Of a stretch of 64,000 nt of DNA, positions 16,329 through 28,000 are shown piece after piece. Every line of letters starts with the position of its first letter. Positions within the stretch are counted from its first letter, which is position 1. The translations under genes and the position numbers were made by a program. The notes beneath the pieces are model-generated. The model searched no databases. It saw only the letters and a program-made list of their open reading frames with translations, and was not told the origin of the DNA. The stretch spans positions 11,761,501 to 11,825,500 of the forward strand of contig NC_058496.1 in NCBI RefSeq assembly GCF_020382885.2. The letters run 5' to 3'. The stretch is from Scatophagus argus. Its lineage: Eukaryota > Chordata > Actinopteri > Scatophagidae.

Positions 16329-18290
16329 ACTTTTGTTATTGAAACTAATCAACTAGTCTCTGTAATTTTCTTGCATGTAGTCCTCTGAATTATCCACTGG
16401 GTGGAGACAAACTATGACAAAAGATAAACTTCTCTGACTCGAGTCAATCTGAAATCATTCAATGAAATGTTTGCTCTTAAGATAACAGTTAAATATGTAT
16501 TTATTATTTCATATTTTGTGAATAAGCATCCCAACATTTACTGTACGCTATGTTGTCTTTTTTTCAGGTTTTCCGTGGAATTTCTGTCTGGGAGGGTTAG
16601 AGGAGGACAAAGATTGATGGAGACAGAGAGAGGGGAAGGAGAGTAACGCCAGATAATCTTCTATTAAGTCTAAAACAAGCAGCTCTTGTTTATACTTACA
16701 GAAGGTTGGAGAAATAGAGTGAAAGGCAAACACACAGATTAAACACAAAGATTACCACCAGGCCTTGGACACGGTCCAGCTGGTCACTTACTTTTATGCC
16801 TGGAATGAAGAATCATTTGTTATTTTTAAGTTTCCTCTGTGTGCTCAGAGGTGTGCATGTTTTCTTACATCAATTCTTATCAACCCAAAAACTGTGTGTG
16901 TACCATTCACTTAGTATAATCTATACATACAGGCTCGGTTATATCAAAGGTGTGAATGTAAGCACAGATGTGTTAACAAACTGGTGACACCCAATGCATG
17001 CAGGGATACTGTGAAGTCCTCCACACACCAGAACAACTATTTTAAAGTGTCGTAAAATGTTCAAAATATAGATCCAGTATATATAGATGTCCAGTGGAAA
17101 CCTATAGATTTGACAATTAAGTGTAATTAAATGATTAAAGATCCCTTAATTACGTACTTCTTAATCTAAGTAAACCACCCAAAAACCTGTTCAAAAAAGT
17201 CAAATACAGGAGTTAAGAGAAATGCCAGTGGCAGCTTACAATAGAAATCGAGTGTGGGACCCTTTGTCGATTCACCATCCTTCTTCAACTAACAAAAAAG
17301 CTTTGCAGATCAAATTAAAAATTAAACAAGACTAAAGGAGTGTAGAGACAAATTGTCACAAGAGGTAACTGAATGCTTTGAGTACCTCTTCACCACTATA
17401 ATCTATATAGCAAATGGGGAAATATCTCTTGAAAGAACGGTGTTCAACTCACTAGTACTAGTACTCTCTAGTACTCTAGAGTTCTAGAGACTGAATAGTC
17501 TACGCCAAAGTGCACTGAAGCTGTTTATGGTGGCCCCACACTTTACTGAAGTTGTTTTTTTCCACCTCATTTTGTCACCCATCTGTATATTTATTTTTAG
17601 GTACCTTGGAATTAATGAGGAACTCATGTGGTAGCCTGTCTGTGCATGCCTGATTATTTTTTTCTCTTCCTTGAAAAACATCTGTATGAGAATTAGTGTG
17701 CACCACTGCTTCACTGTAAGAGCCTGAGCGTGTGTGCTAGCTCTCCACACCTCACCCACCAATCGCTATGTACAACATGGTGTAACTGAGGGACCGCGTT
17801 TGGCCACAATAAGAATTTTGGTGTGATGAGGAGACATTAGGTAGGCAGTGTCTTCACACAGTTTCACAGGCACATGCACTTACACCGTGAGAGGGCGGCG
17901 AGCCAGAGGCAGGAATAGACTGTCAGCAGGGGTTTGCTTGGCAGTCTGAGCGCTGTCTGGTTTAGAAAGCACAGGGCATCTTTTGAAATAGCTCATATCG
18001 GTCCAGAACACAGATTTTTAAATGTTATCTCGAGGAGCATTTAGAAAGCTTTTTTTTATTTTTTCAAAACCCCAACCTACTTTGCGCAGTGTGTTTCATA
18101 TGTAATATATTAAGAAATGAAGATAAGGAAAGATAAATCTGCACATGCTGTGTCTGTGAATACCAGTAATCACATCTACTTTTAATTACGTTTTGTGGGT
18201 CTATCTCGTCTCAATATTACAGATCAAAAACAGTAAAATAATGAAAATAATTCAACATGGCTGGTGTTTTGCTATTCATTAAAGATCACT
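16329..18290. other. Intergenic, convergent RGS7BP and C7
   Basis: This is the tail-to-tail spacer. It shows no gene and no recognised transposon. A small cluster of CTAGTACT direct repeats and ACTAGT/TCTAGA palindromes occurs at 17451-17490. The rest is AT-rich unique-looking sequence. Confidence 0.6.
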
Positions 18291-18296
18291 TTTATT
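18291..18296 (-). terminator. C7: Likely C7 polyadenylation signal
   Basis: TTTATT on the plus strand is AATAAA on the minus strand, about 130 bp past the C7 stop codon. It is the first canonical signal after the stop, so a short 3' UTR is likely. Confidence 0.6.
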
Positions 18297-18427
18297 ATGA
18301 TGTCAAACAGTGAGACTTGATACAAAACGAATTTGCTGCTAGATCACAGGGAAAGTGATACTGAGGATTAATGTGTGAAGAAAGCTGGAGAATGAAGGTC
18401 ATAGGGTCAATTCTTCATCCTGCACCT

Positions 18428-21400
18428 TCAGGCAGCACAAGGCAGAATACTGACAACTGACACCTTTTCTCCTTTGCATCGCTGTAGTCCTGCTTCACAC
18501 TCGCTCATGGTCTGATTTGCTGCAGTCTCATCCTCCCCAACATGAACACACACATTTAATCCTGGGTTCAAGCAGTCTGCAGAGTCCCTACAGCGACACT
18601 CATTGGTTTGGTCTGAAAGAATAGCGTGGATACAAATGAGATGAAGACAAACTACAAATATTGTGTGTTGATGTGTTGCAACCTCAGGCGTCCCTACCGT
18701 CACAGGTCTCCCACATGTGACAGTTGGTGCAGCCTGTTGTGTTGCGCTCTGGCCACTTGCAGGTGCTGTCCTCTGCTATCATGTGGCTCTTCCCCATACA
18801 CTTCAGTGCATGCATTTTGCACACATTCAGGAGGACTGATTTTCTGCTCACAGCAGTAGTGGCACACGCCTCCAAAGATGAACTGGTGACAAAAAAAAAC
18901 AAAAAACTCTCAAACAAACACAGTAATCACAAGAACAAGAAAATCTGTCAAATTAATTACATAGTAAAAAGAAAAGTAATATGACCAAGTAGATGATAAC
19001 CGGAATAAACATACCCGCACTCATAAGGCATTTTGCAAACACATTTTCCTCTGGAAGACTTCTGCCATGGTTCACATTGCACCAAGGGAGAGATTTGTTG
19101 TGGCGCAATGGCTGTTAGATACATAGAAATCATTCCTCCACATTATTAGCAGACTAATATGCATGCAAATACTTTACTGTTCCATATGTATATAAGTATA
19201 TATATGTATATAATGTATGTATAAGTATATAGTATATAAGTATATAGTATAGTATATGGAACAGTAAAGGATTAGAATACATGAAAAGTAGTATTAAATA
19301 TGCTGTAGTCACATTTTGTTTACTGGCATTTTCATGTCATCCTTTAGACTATTTATATGAACCTTGAAGTAAAATTGACCTGGGACGCATTTGATGTCAG
19401 CTGGATCTGGTGAAAAATTCAGACTTGGGTCACATATAATCGTAGCTTCTCCTAGTAGCTTTCTATCAGCTGGACAGGACAAGGTGACTTCCTCCCCTAT
19501 GCCATAGGCCTGTTGTAATGGAGATGCTATGACATCTTCAGCAAGGGACTGAAGCTTGCATGCTGCAACTGGAAGAAAAATTAGAACTTCATAGCAACAC
19601 TGTAATTCACTGTGATCTAAATGTTAAACCTTGTTTATATGTTCTCACCTGTGCACAGCCCAGGCCTGCTGGACCAGGTTAAACTAGGAGTGCATTCTAT
19701 CATGGTTGCACCGATAAGATAGAAGCCATCAGTGCAGCTGTACTCAACCTTACTACCCACGAGGTAAATGTCCTTCGGGTCCTGTGGAACATGTGGTGAC
19801 AAAAAGGTGATTAGGCTCAATTTGTCAGTTCTGAGCTTAGAACAGAGTCCTGTCAAAAAGGAACAGACCTTTGTCTAGGGGAGACTCAAGTAAAATTGAA
19901 TCTAATAGCTTAATGTTAATATTGATCATCTATGGAACAAATAAACAAAAATGTAATGGTTTCTCTATATTGGGTCTCAGATGGGCTGTAGAGGTATTAG
20001 GTATTAGATTTAGATTTACCAAGTTACATAATTTCTCTGTTTCAAATCTGGGTGTGTATTCTTTGGTAAATTAGGTTTGTTGATGTAAAGACAAATTGCA
20101 TGAGGAGGAGTAACACTGTACTGTGACCTTCAGCATAATATTGGCCTGACACTGGAAACAGCTGTAATTAGTGTGATTATAAACATATTAAATGCTTGCA
20201 ATAATTTGTTCCAAACTGTACAGTAAACATGGCTCTACCAGGACGTAGCCATTGATTAGAGCAGGCGGGGTGCCACACTTCTGACTTGCTGGGAGAGCAA
20301 GGTCAAAACACTGAGGCTCCATGGTTCTGTAGATAAAAGAGTTAAAAATAGGGTGCTGTACAACATCATCACTGTAAAACTTGCCCTTACTGAAAATTCT
20401 AAGCGATGACCGGTAGTGGCTGTTACAAAAATGTTACAAAACTCATGAAAAAAATAAAACACTCTCAGACTTTAAGTGTTGCAGATCTTGGTCTTCACAG
20501 TCAGAAGTCTCAGTGGTTTCTCCGATGCAGTGTTGTCCCCCGTTCTGAGGAGCAGGATTAGAACAGTAACGATGTCTCGACCTTCGATTCCCAGAGCACG
20601 ATGACCAGGTAGACCAGCAGGCCCAGCTACCGTGGATCACTCCTTAATGAGAACGAAAGACAGACAGGGTCACTCGGGAATTGAATCACCACCATTAGAG
20701 CATGCACCCACCACTCTAACTTAAGGAAACTTAAGTTAAAGTTTCTGAAATGTAACACATACCCTGTTGACCCTCCGCTTCAGTTCCATGCTCACAGGCC
20801 AGTCCTGATGTGCCAGGTTTACAGATGCACTTGCATTCATTTCCATCCATGAAAGCCATGCCATTGTTCCAGCAGGGCTGGCAGTGGCAGGGGTCACTCT
20901 CTGAAAGGTACTGCTCTATAGCCCTGCGAAGGTAGAGCTTCTTCACCCCGGCACACTGAACCTCCTTCACCAGCTCTGACAGCGGCCGTAGCTGCCGAAA
21001 CAAGAGTTAGTTTAGGAGGTCACACTGAAGGTTGTATTATTTGATAAGATGACACACCAAACTGCATATAGAGAGTATGCTCAGGCTTTAAAGTTAAATG
21101 ACTTTTTACTTTACTTTCCTTCACCTTTTGTTTTGTGACCTGAGGAAATGATCTCACAGAGTCCGCCCAGTTAGAGTACATTTCCCAGTTATTGTTTGGA
21201 TTATCAAGCTGCATAGTCTTCAACGCTGCAATGTGTTGAGTGCCTCCTCCGCTCACATCCATCCTTGCCAGATGATTCTTGGTTCTATAAGTTGTCGGTT
21301 CTATTTTAAAAAGGTTTGCAGAGATGATGCATGACAGAAAGATTTAGAAATTTCAAGTGCTTTAATAGGCTCGGGTATGTGTGCAGAGCTAATATCAAAA

Positions 21401-23755
21401 CTGTACCACCATTTGAATGCCGTCCACTGTGACCACCCCTGCAGTCCACGTGAGTGATGGGGAAAAAAAGAATCCAGCGTTGAGTCCTTTCACATTCACT
21501 ATATTGAGAGCTTTCGCTGACTTGAAATCAATGGAAAGTAACAGAAAAAAAGACAAACCAAAGTCAGTGTCAGAAATTAAGCAAGACTGACAATGTTTTA
21601 TGAATGGAGGGGCAATGTCATCAACTTGACATTTAAATTTTTGCTGATAGATCTACTAAAACCAAAACTGGATGCAAAACTGCATGTGACTGTGCTGAAA
21701 CTATGTTATTTCACACTTTAAAACAATTTAAAAATAATTTTCAAAATGTCAATGTCCTTTCAATCAAATTTTCAAAATAGTACATACCAGTAATAAAGTG
21801 ACAAACACAGAAGGTCATCATTAGAAGATATACTGTATGTAAATCACCAGGAATGTGTGTTAATGTTCTCTGTATGTTCAATGATAGATATTAGGTTTTT
21901 CTCAACAACATGACAAGCTGAATCTCTCATCTGCCTGTCGATTTAGTATTCTTCCATTCTGGCCTGCCTTGAATTTGCTGACAGTTAATGAATCCTCACA
22001 CATGTGTCTTTGACTTTCTTCACTGATACTGGCGACGGCTTTGAAGGAGCCTCCGAGGTTTCCTTCAGACAGGTAGTGTGTTCCAAACCTTTCCAAAACC
22101 TTCCTGTAAGCAGCATAGTCGTAGACTGATGGGAGTTTGGCCAGAGCCTTCCAGAACTCCTCAGAGATTGGGAGATACTGAGGAGCGTTGCTCTGGAACT
22201 GAGCTACCTCTATGTCATTCTTTAAAACCAAAAGCCTGTTGCTCTGGAAGGAGTAAAAATAATCAGTAAATTTCATTTTACAGTTTTTTTAAATGAGATA
22301 CATTGTTACCGTGAGTTGCTGTAAAAAACACAACAACAGAATAGCAGGTTCTTACTCACCCGACTCCAGTCATCTGACAAGTGAAAGTCATAGTTTCGAT
22401 ATCCTGTCGTGGTCCCAGTCACTTTCTGTCTCTTGACAATGTCCTTTGCATAGTGCCATTTACTGGAGAACATCTGGTCACTGAAGTCATTCTGAGCCTT
22501 AACCTGATAACAGCCCAGATTTAACCGTCAAAGGAGGTTTAAATCAACAAATTATTAAGATGAAATGAATGTTGCACAAAAAGGAGATTTCTTTAAAGGT
22601 ATCTCGTGGAGATTTTGACCAGTAGTGGTGCTGTGGAGTATTGTTTTGATGACTAGTTTTCCAGCATTCACAAGAACATACAACAGGATTGTCAAGGTGT
22701 AAATGGATGCTGAATGCATTATGATCAGAAGGTTATCAGATTCACCAGACCACACTGGAGATTGTATGTAGATCATGTTAAGACCACATGCAACGTCCAT
22801 CGTGGTTGTTTGGGTCAAGAAGTCACATGACTTCAACAGCAGAGCCAAGTCCTGTCTTTGTTTCTATTGTCATGGTGGCAAGATTTCAACCATTCTCACA
22901 ATCTTCCCTTGATCTTAACTAGTCAGTTACGTTAAGACCTTAACCATAGAGGCAGCAGGCATCAGAAAATTTTCAAATTAGTTGTTTATGGAACAATTAC
23001 AGAGATTGAAAAACACTTGCGTGTTTACAGACCATAAAAATTATGATAAATGTTGAGAAATTATAATAACAATAATTAAACTCCACAAGCTACCTTTACA
23101 CTATCAAGTGACCAAAAGACGCTTCAGTGTTAAACATAGCTAGCTGTTTCCAGAATGACCAACCATAAAGCTGTACTGGATAGTGCTTTGGGGCAGTCTG
23201 TAGACAGTATTGTGGACACCACTATAGATGGTGCGACACTGGCCCCCGAAGCTCTTTGTGTTGATGACACTGGCTCTTGTCTTCCCTGACACCACATCAA
23301 ACCTACAGAGGCAGATAAACATATTCCACTGGTAAGCATATGGTGCACAAACACCAGGAGGTCTAGGGCAGTTTTTTTTTACTTACCCAAGTCCTAGGAG
23401 TTCGATGTTAGGTGGGGGAACTGATTTTGGACATACAATGTATTTTTCAACATCACAGAGCTCATCGAGTCCATCTTCTTCACAGTCCTGGTCTCCGTTG
23501 CACACCAGAGACTGGCTAATACACATCCCTAAAGATCAACAGACAGACAGCTAGTGATTGTTCTTTAATTCTGTAGGACGAAGTGTATGGTGAGCAGATA
23601 TATTTCTTACCTGACCGACAGCGGAATCTGTCTCCACATCCATCCTCTAGAGGGCAGCCTTGTGTTGTTTCACAGGACCTGGTCTCAGTCCGTCCTCCAC
23701 TGCAGGGGTTCCCTCCAAACTGACTGTAGACAGCCATGACTCTAGTTCTTGTCTG

Positions 23756-23789
<34 letters not shown>

Positions 23790-24416
23790 CTTGAGCATTT
23801 TTAATGGTAAAATTTGTGCTGTATCATCTCTAAACCTGTAATTTGGTGCAGCCATCACACGGTGACCAGTCGCCATAAGGACCCCACTGGCAATGAACTC
23901 TCTGAACACAATACCTTGGAAATTAAATGCAAAACAAGTAAGAAAATAAAAAAAATTCCAGATAATTGTTGCACAATCATTCATAAGATTATATGCTTCA
24001 ATGTTGAAACAGTAATCAAAACCAGATTTTACCCTTTGGGAAGGAACAGGAATAACAGCCATGGCAAGACTGCTAAAAACACTTGTGTAATGTTCTGGGG
24101 GAGTGAAAAAAAGGTAGAGGAAAGGGGAGAAAAGAAAAGAGGAAGGGAAAACAAGAGAAGAAAGGAAGGCAGGAGAAAATGAAGAGAAGAGAAAATTAAA
24201 AAAGAGAAGAGAAAGTGAAAAAAAGGAAAGAGAAGAGATCATGAAAAAAGAGAAGAGAAAAAAACAGAAGAGAAGAGAAGAGAAGAGAAGAAAGAGAAGA
24301 GAAGAGAAGGGGGAAGAAGGGGTATCAGTAGTTTCAGCAGTCAAATGTTTTGCAGAATGATAAAAAATGTGTTTGTTATTTCCCTGTTATTGAGCGTAAA
24401 ATCTACTTGCCTTCAT
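18428..24416 (-). CDS. C7: Complement component C7, complete, 18 coding exons
   Basis: C7 is a secreted protein that binds C5b-6 and gives the membrane-attack complex its first lipid attachment. Coding exons: 24411-24416, 24033-24094, 23836-23914, 23611-23752, 23387-23528, 23164-23302, 22360-22503, 22000-22243, 21407-21520, 21125-21300, 20763-20991, 20471-20642, 20239-20326, 19649-19781, 19380-19568, 19015-19111, 18698-18882, 18428-18612. All phases agree, giving 841 aa (human 843). Domains, approximate residues: signal peptide 1-22 ([14 protein letters not shown]), TSP1 25-78, LDLa 82-120, MACPF 122-455 with [15 protein letters not shown] 455-485, TSP1 500-545, CCP 565-622 and 627-685, two FIM modules to the end ([27 protein letters not shown]). 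The single N-terminal TSP1 separates it from C6. Exon 1 codes only Met-Lys and uses a GC donor. The exon 9 donor (21407 or 21410) and the weak exon 6 donor (ATG/gttggt) are the least certain joins. Whether this is the c7a or c7b copy cannot be told. Confidence 0.95.
19172..19269. repeat. Inverted repeat with AT core (cruciform-capable), C7 intron 15
   Basis: The 16-bp arms CTTTACTGTTCCATAT (19172-19187) and their exact reverse complement (19254-19269) flank about 66 bp of TATA/GTATA-type sequence that is itself partly palindromic. It lies in the intron between the C7 CCP2 and FIM1 exons. Confidence 0.9.
23758..23787. repeat. C7: (TA)n microsatellite abutting a C7 splice acceptor
   Basis: About 15 TA units. 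Read on the coding (minus) strand, they end only a few bases before the TTACAG acceptor of C7 exon 4, in the place where a pyrimidine tract normally lies. Confidence 0.95.
24095..24305. repeat. C7: Long purine/pyrimidine mirror-like tract in C7 intron 1
   Basis: About 200 bp of GAAGA/AAGAG/GGGAAA-type purines on the plus strand. On the coding strand this is an almost unbroken pyrimidine tract that runs into the CCCCCAG acceptor of C7 exon 2 (acceptor AG at 24095-24096). It fills most of the 316-bp intron. Such tracts can form triplex (H-) DNA. Open frames through it, rich in Leu, Phe and Ser, are artefacts. Confidence 0.9.
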
Positions 24417-24468
24417 CGTGAGCGAAGAGAAGCAAACAGCGAAGTCTTGAACAGGATCTAATGCTGGT

Positions 24469-24476
24469 TATTTATA
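24469..24476 (-). promoter_or_regulatory. C7: TATA box of C7 (TATAAATA)
   Basis: On the minus strand TATAAATA lies 53-60 bp upstream of the C7 start codon, which predicts a transcription start about 25-30 bp before the ATG and a very short 5' UTR. This fits a tissue-restricted (for example liver) complement gene. No other TATA-like match occurs in the immediate upstream sequence. Promoter activity itself is inferred. Confidence 0.6.
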
Positions 24477-24540
24477 GTGTTGTAAGTTTTGTTCTTGCTA
24501 GGGAGTCAGACTCTTGGAAAGACATTCCTTGGAACTTCTT

Positions 24541-24542
<2 letters not shown>

Positions 24543-24577
<35 letters not shown>
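24543..24577. repeat. (GT)n microsatellite upstream of C7
   Basis: About 17 GT units, starting some 67 bp upstream of the putative C7 TATA box. It could alter promoter structure (Z-DNA-prone) and should be polymorphic. Confidence 0.95.
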
Positions 24578-24578
<1 letters not shown>

Positions 24579-24719
24579 AAGGATAATGGCAGACATGGCC
24601 TCCTACCAAAAATGTCCTCCAGAGGATCATATTGAAACCAAAAGCAAAGATTCCTCTTGGAGTGAGATTCTGCATCTGCTCTGCTTCTCCTTATTGTCAC
24701 ATTTTTAGTTGAGCTAATA

Positions 24720-25095
24720 GACCTTTTCTCACAGCACACATTTTCGCCTAATAAATGCAAGAAAAGCATAGGTGAAACTAATGACACTAATTAGTGTTGA
24801 ATTCCCTTTAGGTGTGCAATAAATTAAATTAGCCAACATGCGTAATACCAGGACACTATGGAACATCTATAGTATCAGGCCTTTCTCCATGGAAGACATT
24901 CTGACATGTCACAGTAGGAAAAGTACAGGAGTAAATAATCTAATTAACGACAGCTGGATTCCGTTTAGCTGCTTCGGTTTCAGTGTCCTGTCTTCACTGG
25001 TGCCCTTGATGAAAGCAGAACTACCGTAAATGGTATTAGCAACACTTGTGCTTCTCCTGCCGTGCCAAGTCAAAATGTCTGCTGTGAGAAAAAGC
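24720..25095. mobile_element. Cluster of MITE-like inverted and direct repeat units
   Basis: Three diverged copies of a roughly 65-80 bp unit occur here. The unit has the form 'TTCTCACAGCA-ACATT...GCA-GA-AAGCA-AGGTGT--CTAAT'. Two are in plus orientation (about 24723-24815 and 24888-24950) and one is in minus orientation (about 25022-25095). The second and third form an imperfect palindrome around 'cagctggattccgtttagct...'. This fits a small non-autonomous DNA transposon plus a partial copy. The target-site duplication was not resolved. Confidence 0.55.
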
Positions 25096-28000
25096 TCTTC
25101 CCACACAAGGTAAAGGAAATGTCAACACCAGTAGCACTTTAATGTCAACCAAATGAGCACCGCAGGTACTTCTTGTGCACGTTGACTTAAAAGTTGAGGC
25201 TGTTGAGGCTGTTTCAAAGGTCAAGAATGAAGTGTCAAGCCCAGCTTACATGACATGGAAGCATAGACAAAAATCCTAGTGGTAAATTTCCAAATTTAAG
25301 AGTAAACTGACTAAACTTCAAACTGAAATCCAAAACTCACATGTTTTACAGTCAACTTTATGATCTCCCTGAATTCACAAAACACAGCAAAATGATGAAA
25401 TTAGCTGCAAAGTCAGCGGCCCCTTGCTATATACTGACAGAAAATGAAGGCATACATAGAGTCTGAGTGTTAGGATGTGATATAGTCCAGCAAACACTGG
25501 AGGGCAATAGAGATTTAAAAACCATTTCCTCTTCATGGCAGGAGGCTAAACTAAAACTAGGCTTCTTAGTTTATAGCAAAGCTTAGCTTAGCATGAATTA
25601 GATCAATTAAAATGTTACTTTAAAAGATTTCTCCACATGTAAGCTGGATGATTACATCCATGATAATCAAGTGTATATCTGCAGGGAAACATGCAGAAGC
25701 CAAACATTCTTTGGCTGCAAGACAAAGATTCTTTGCTCTTTTTTTTTAACAATGAAGTCCTGCCATATTTGTATGTGGAATACACATTGCTGTCTAATTA
25801 TGGGCATATATCTGCTGTCACAGCCAGACAAGGGCCCATGCTGTGCATATTCATCACATACTGACAGCTAAAGAGGCGAAACCACTGAGTCTGAGTATTC
25901 TGATGAAATTTATTTATTTATTTTTTATCAGCATTGATTCCAGCTGCCTGTCAAAAAAAAAAAGCAAGAGACAAATTTAGGATGTCAACTTAATGTACGG
26001 CTCAATTTTAAAATGGCAGCGGCAGAAAAGGTTGCTTTACTACTACGTTTTGGTAATGAGAATATATTTTTCTGAGTTTCTGAGCCCCATAGCAAAAGTA
26101 GAAAATAGAGGTGGGAATTGGGAAATGCAAGCTCAAACAAACACTTTGTGCTTACAATGTCATTCCTTCATTCACTGAAAAATTAAGCTCTCTCAAGGTA
26201 AGCATCTTATTTCCAGAGCAATTTTCCAGGGACAGCTATTTTAGAGCAATGCAGAAATTGCATGTCATTTTCTACTCAGCTGTCATCTTTGATGAGCAAG
26301 TGGCAACATGAGCCTTCTACATGACAATAAACAGCAGAACACTTTATTACTGCACTGTGCATGTTCTTCATTTTTATGCAACATCTGCCTAAAAACGACA
26401 TCACCACCTAACACAAATTCTGGACAATCAAAACACAAGTCATGATACAAAAGTGATCTCCTGTATTTCTAAAATGATCACCTATTGCTAAATGACTCAG
26501 CTACTGTACAACAGCAAGCCAAGTCTCAGCACCTGAGGCTAGAATAACAGTTGGCTCAGACAATAGGCCACCAGACCGTGCCCTCCATTAGTGCCACTTC
26601 TGTGGGTTTCATGATGTTCAGAGGGCATCTTTGACCGCCATCTGCCCTGGAAGTTTGGTCTGCCAGAGAATGACAGTCTGTGAGGCTTAGACCAGGAGAC
26701 TCAATGAATTTGCGGCTTGTGTGCTCCTTCAGAATGAACTGTATATCATGTTTCAACAGGTTCAGCAGCAAGATGTGTCCCCACAGCCTTGGGATTAAAA
26801 TGCATAATCAAAGTAACTGTGATGTCCAGACTTGACTCTCCTGTAGTCCTTTGTTGCATACCACCCCTGTGTTTCCTGTCTGTTTCTGTTATTTGTCAAA
26901 AAATGTGATATTTGAAAGTCACACAGCACTTAACAAAATCTAATCTTGTCTGTTTGAGCTAGTTAGACAATGTATTGCAACACAACGGTGCCAAGCTAGT
27001 AATCTAGTTTATATTTTACTTTTATAAGTTTCAGACTTTTCTCAAATTGTTGTGTTTTATTGTGGAATGCTGGATAATTTCACCTCTTCAGGCACCTGTA
27101 AACTCTTGAAACAATGAAACAATTTCAGAGAGACATGTCGCTCTTTTTCATGCTCAATGAAGATGATTCAAAGTGAGGAATTAAATGTGCCTTTACAAGT
27201 TGACTTGTGCTGTACGTCTTTGGCTAGCGTGACACTCTAAAAAGTCAATAAATTATCCGAAAAAATGTACTGTCACAAAGCTTAAAACTGTCTGTGAGGT
27301 TTCTCTTATTTCATGAAAAGAGGACAATTTGGAAATATGTGGTTTTCACTGAACACCAACAACATGAAGCCTGTGGGAAGGAGTCACATGCTGTTTCACA
27401 TAAAGGGTCACAAGTGTGCAAAATTATGTGATGCATTTTGGTAATGTAGACAAAGGAAAATTAGTGTCAAGGTTATACTTAACTATGAGTGCAGAGGTGC
27501 CACAAAGTGGTGATCTGTGATGAACAAGGTCAGAAACCAGCAGTGGTCAGTTGTGACTGATGGCTCTTTCAGACAGAATGACACAATTACAACACAAGCT
27601 GTTCTCTCTCTGTCCCTGCACTGCTGCCTGTGCCTCCCTTTGGTCATTTGCTGTTTTCATGTTTTGAATGACAAAAAGAATCATTAGAATTTCTGCAGTC
27701 AATAACGACTTCATCTTAATTGACTTTTAATAATTAACTGTGTGTCCCACTTTCATTTTGTTCAATTTTATATGAGAGATAACAATGCTAGTTCTTTTAT
27801 CTTTATTTTTTATGTTTTATGTCTTTCTTTTTGTAATATTATGCACTGTTGCGTTGTCGCACACATCTGTATCAAAAATACAGAAACGATATAAAAAAAG
27901 AGATTCGACAAACAAATGTGCTGGTACGAATTCAGTAACTTTTTCAGCTCTAGCACTGTGTGTAAGTTGTTAATAAAAAGAAGGATCTTATTTTGTGTGC

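Noticed and set aside
22590..22960. Repeat-like segment in C7 intron 6, with a similar-looking segment at 35490-35620
   Set aside because: Both open with a 'ttaaaggt' word common in fish repeats, but the rest could not be aligned by eye to each other or to a known family.
23742..24344. A 200-codon minus-strand frame rich in Leu, Phe and Ser
   Set aside because: It is the translation of the purine/pyrimidine tract in C7 intron 1 and overlaps C7 exons 2-3 in the wrong frame.
26556..26771. A 71-codon minus-strand frame in the C7-PLCXD3 spacer
   Set aside because: No motif, no splice context and no similarity recognised; its length is expected by chance.
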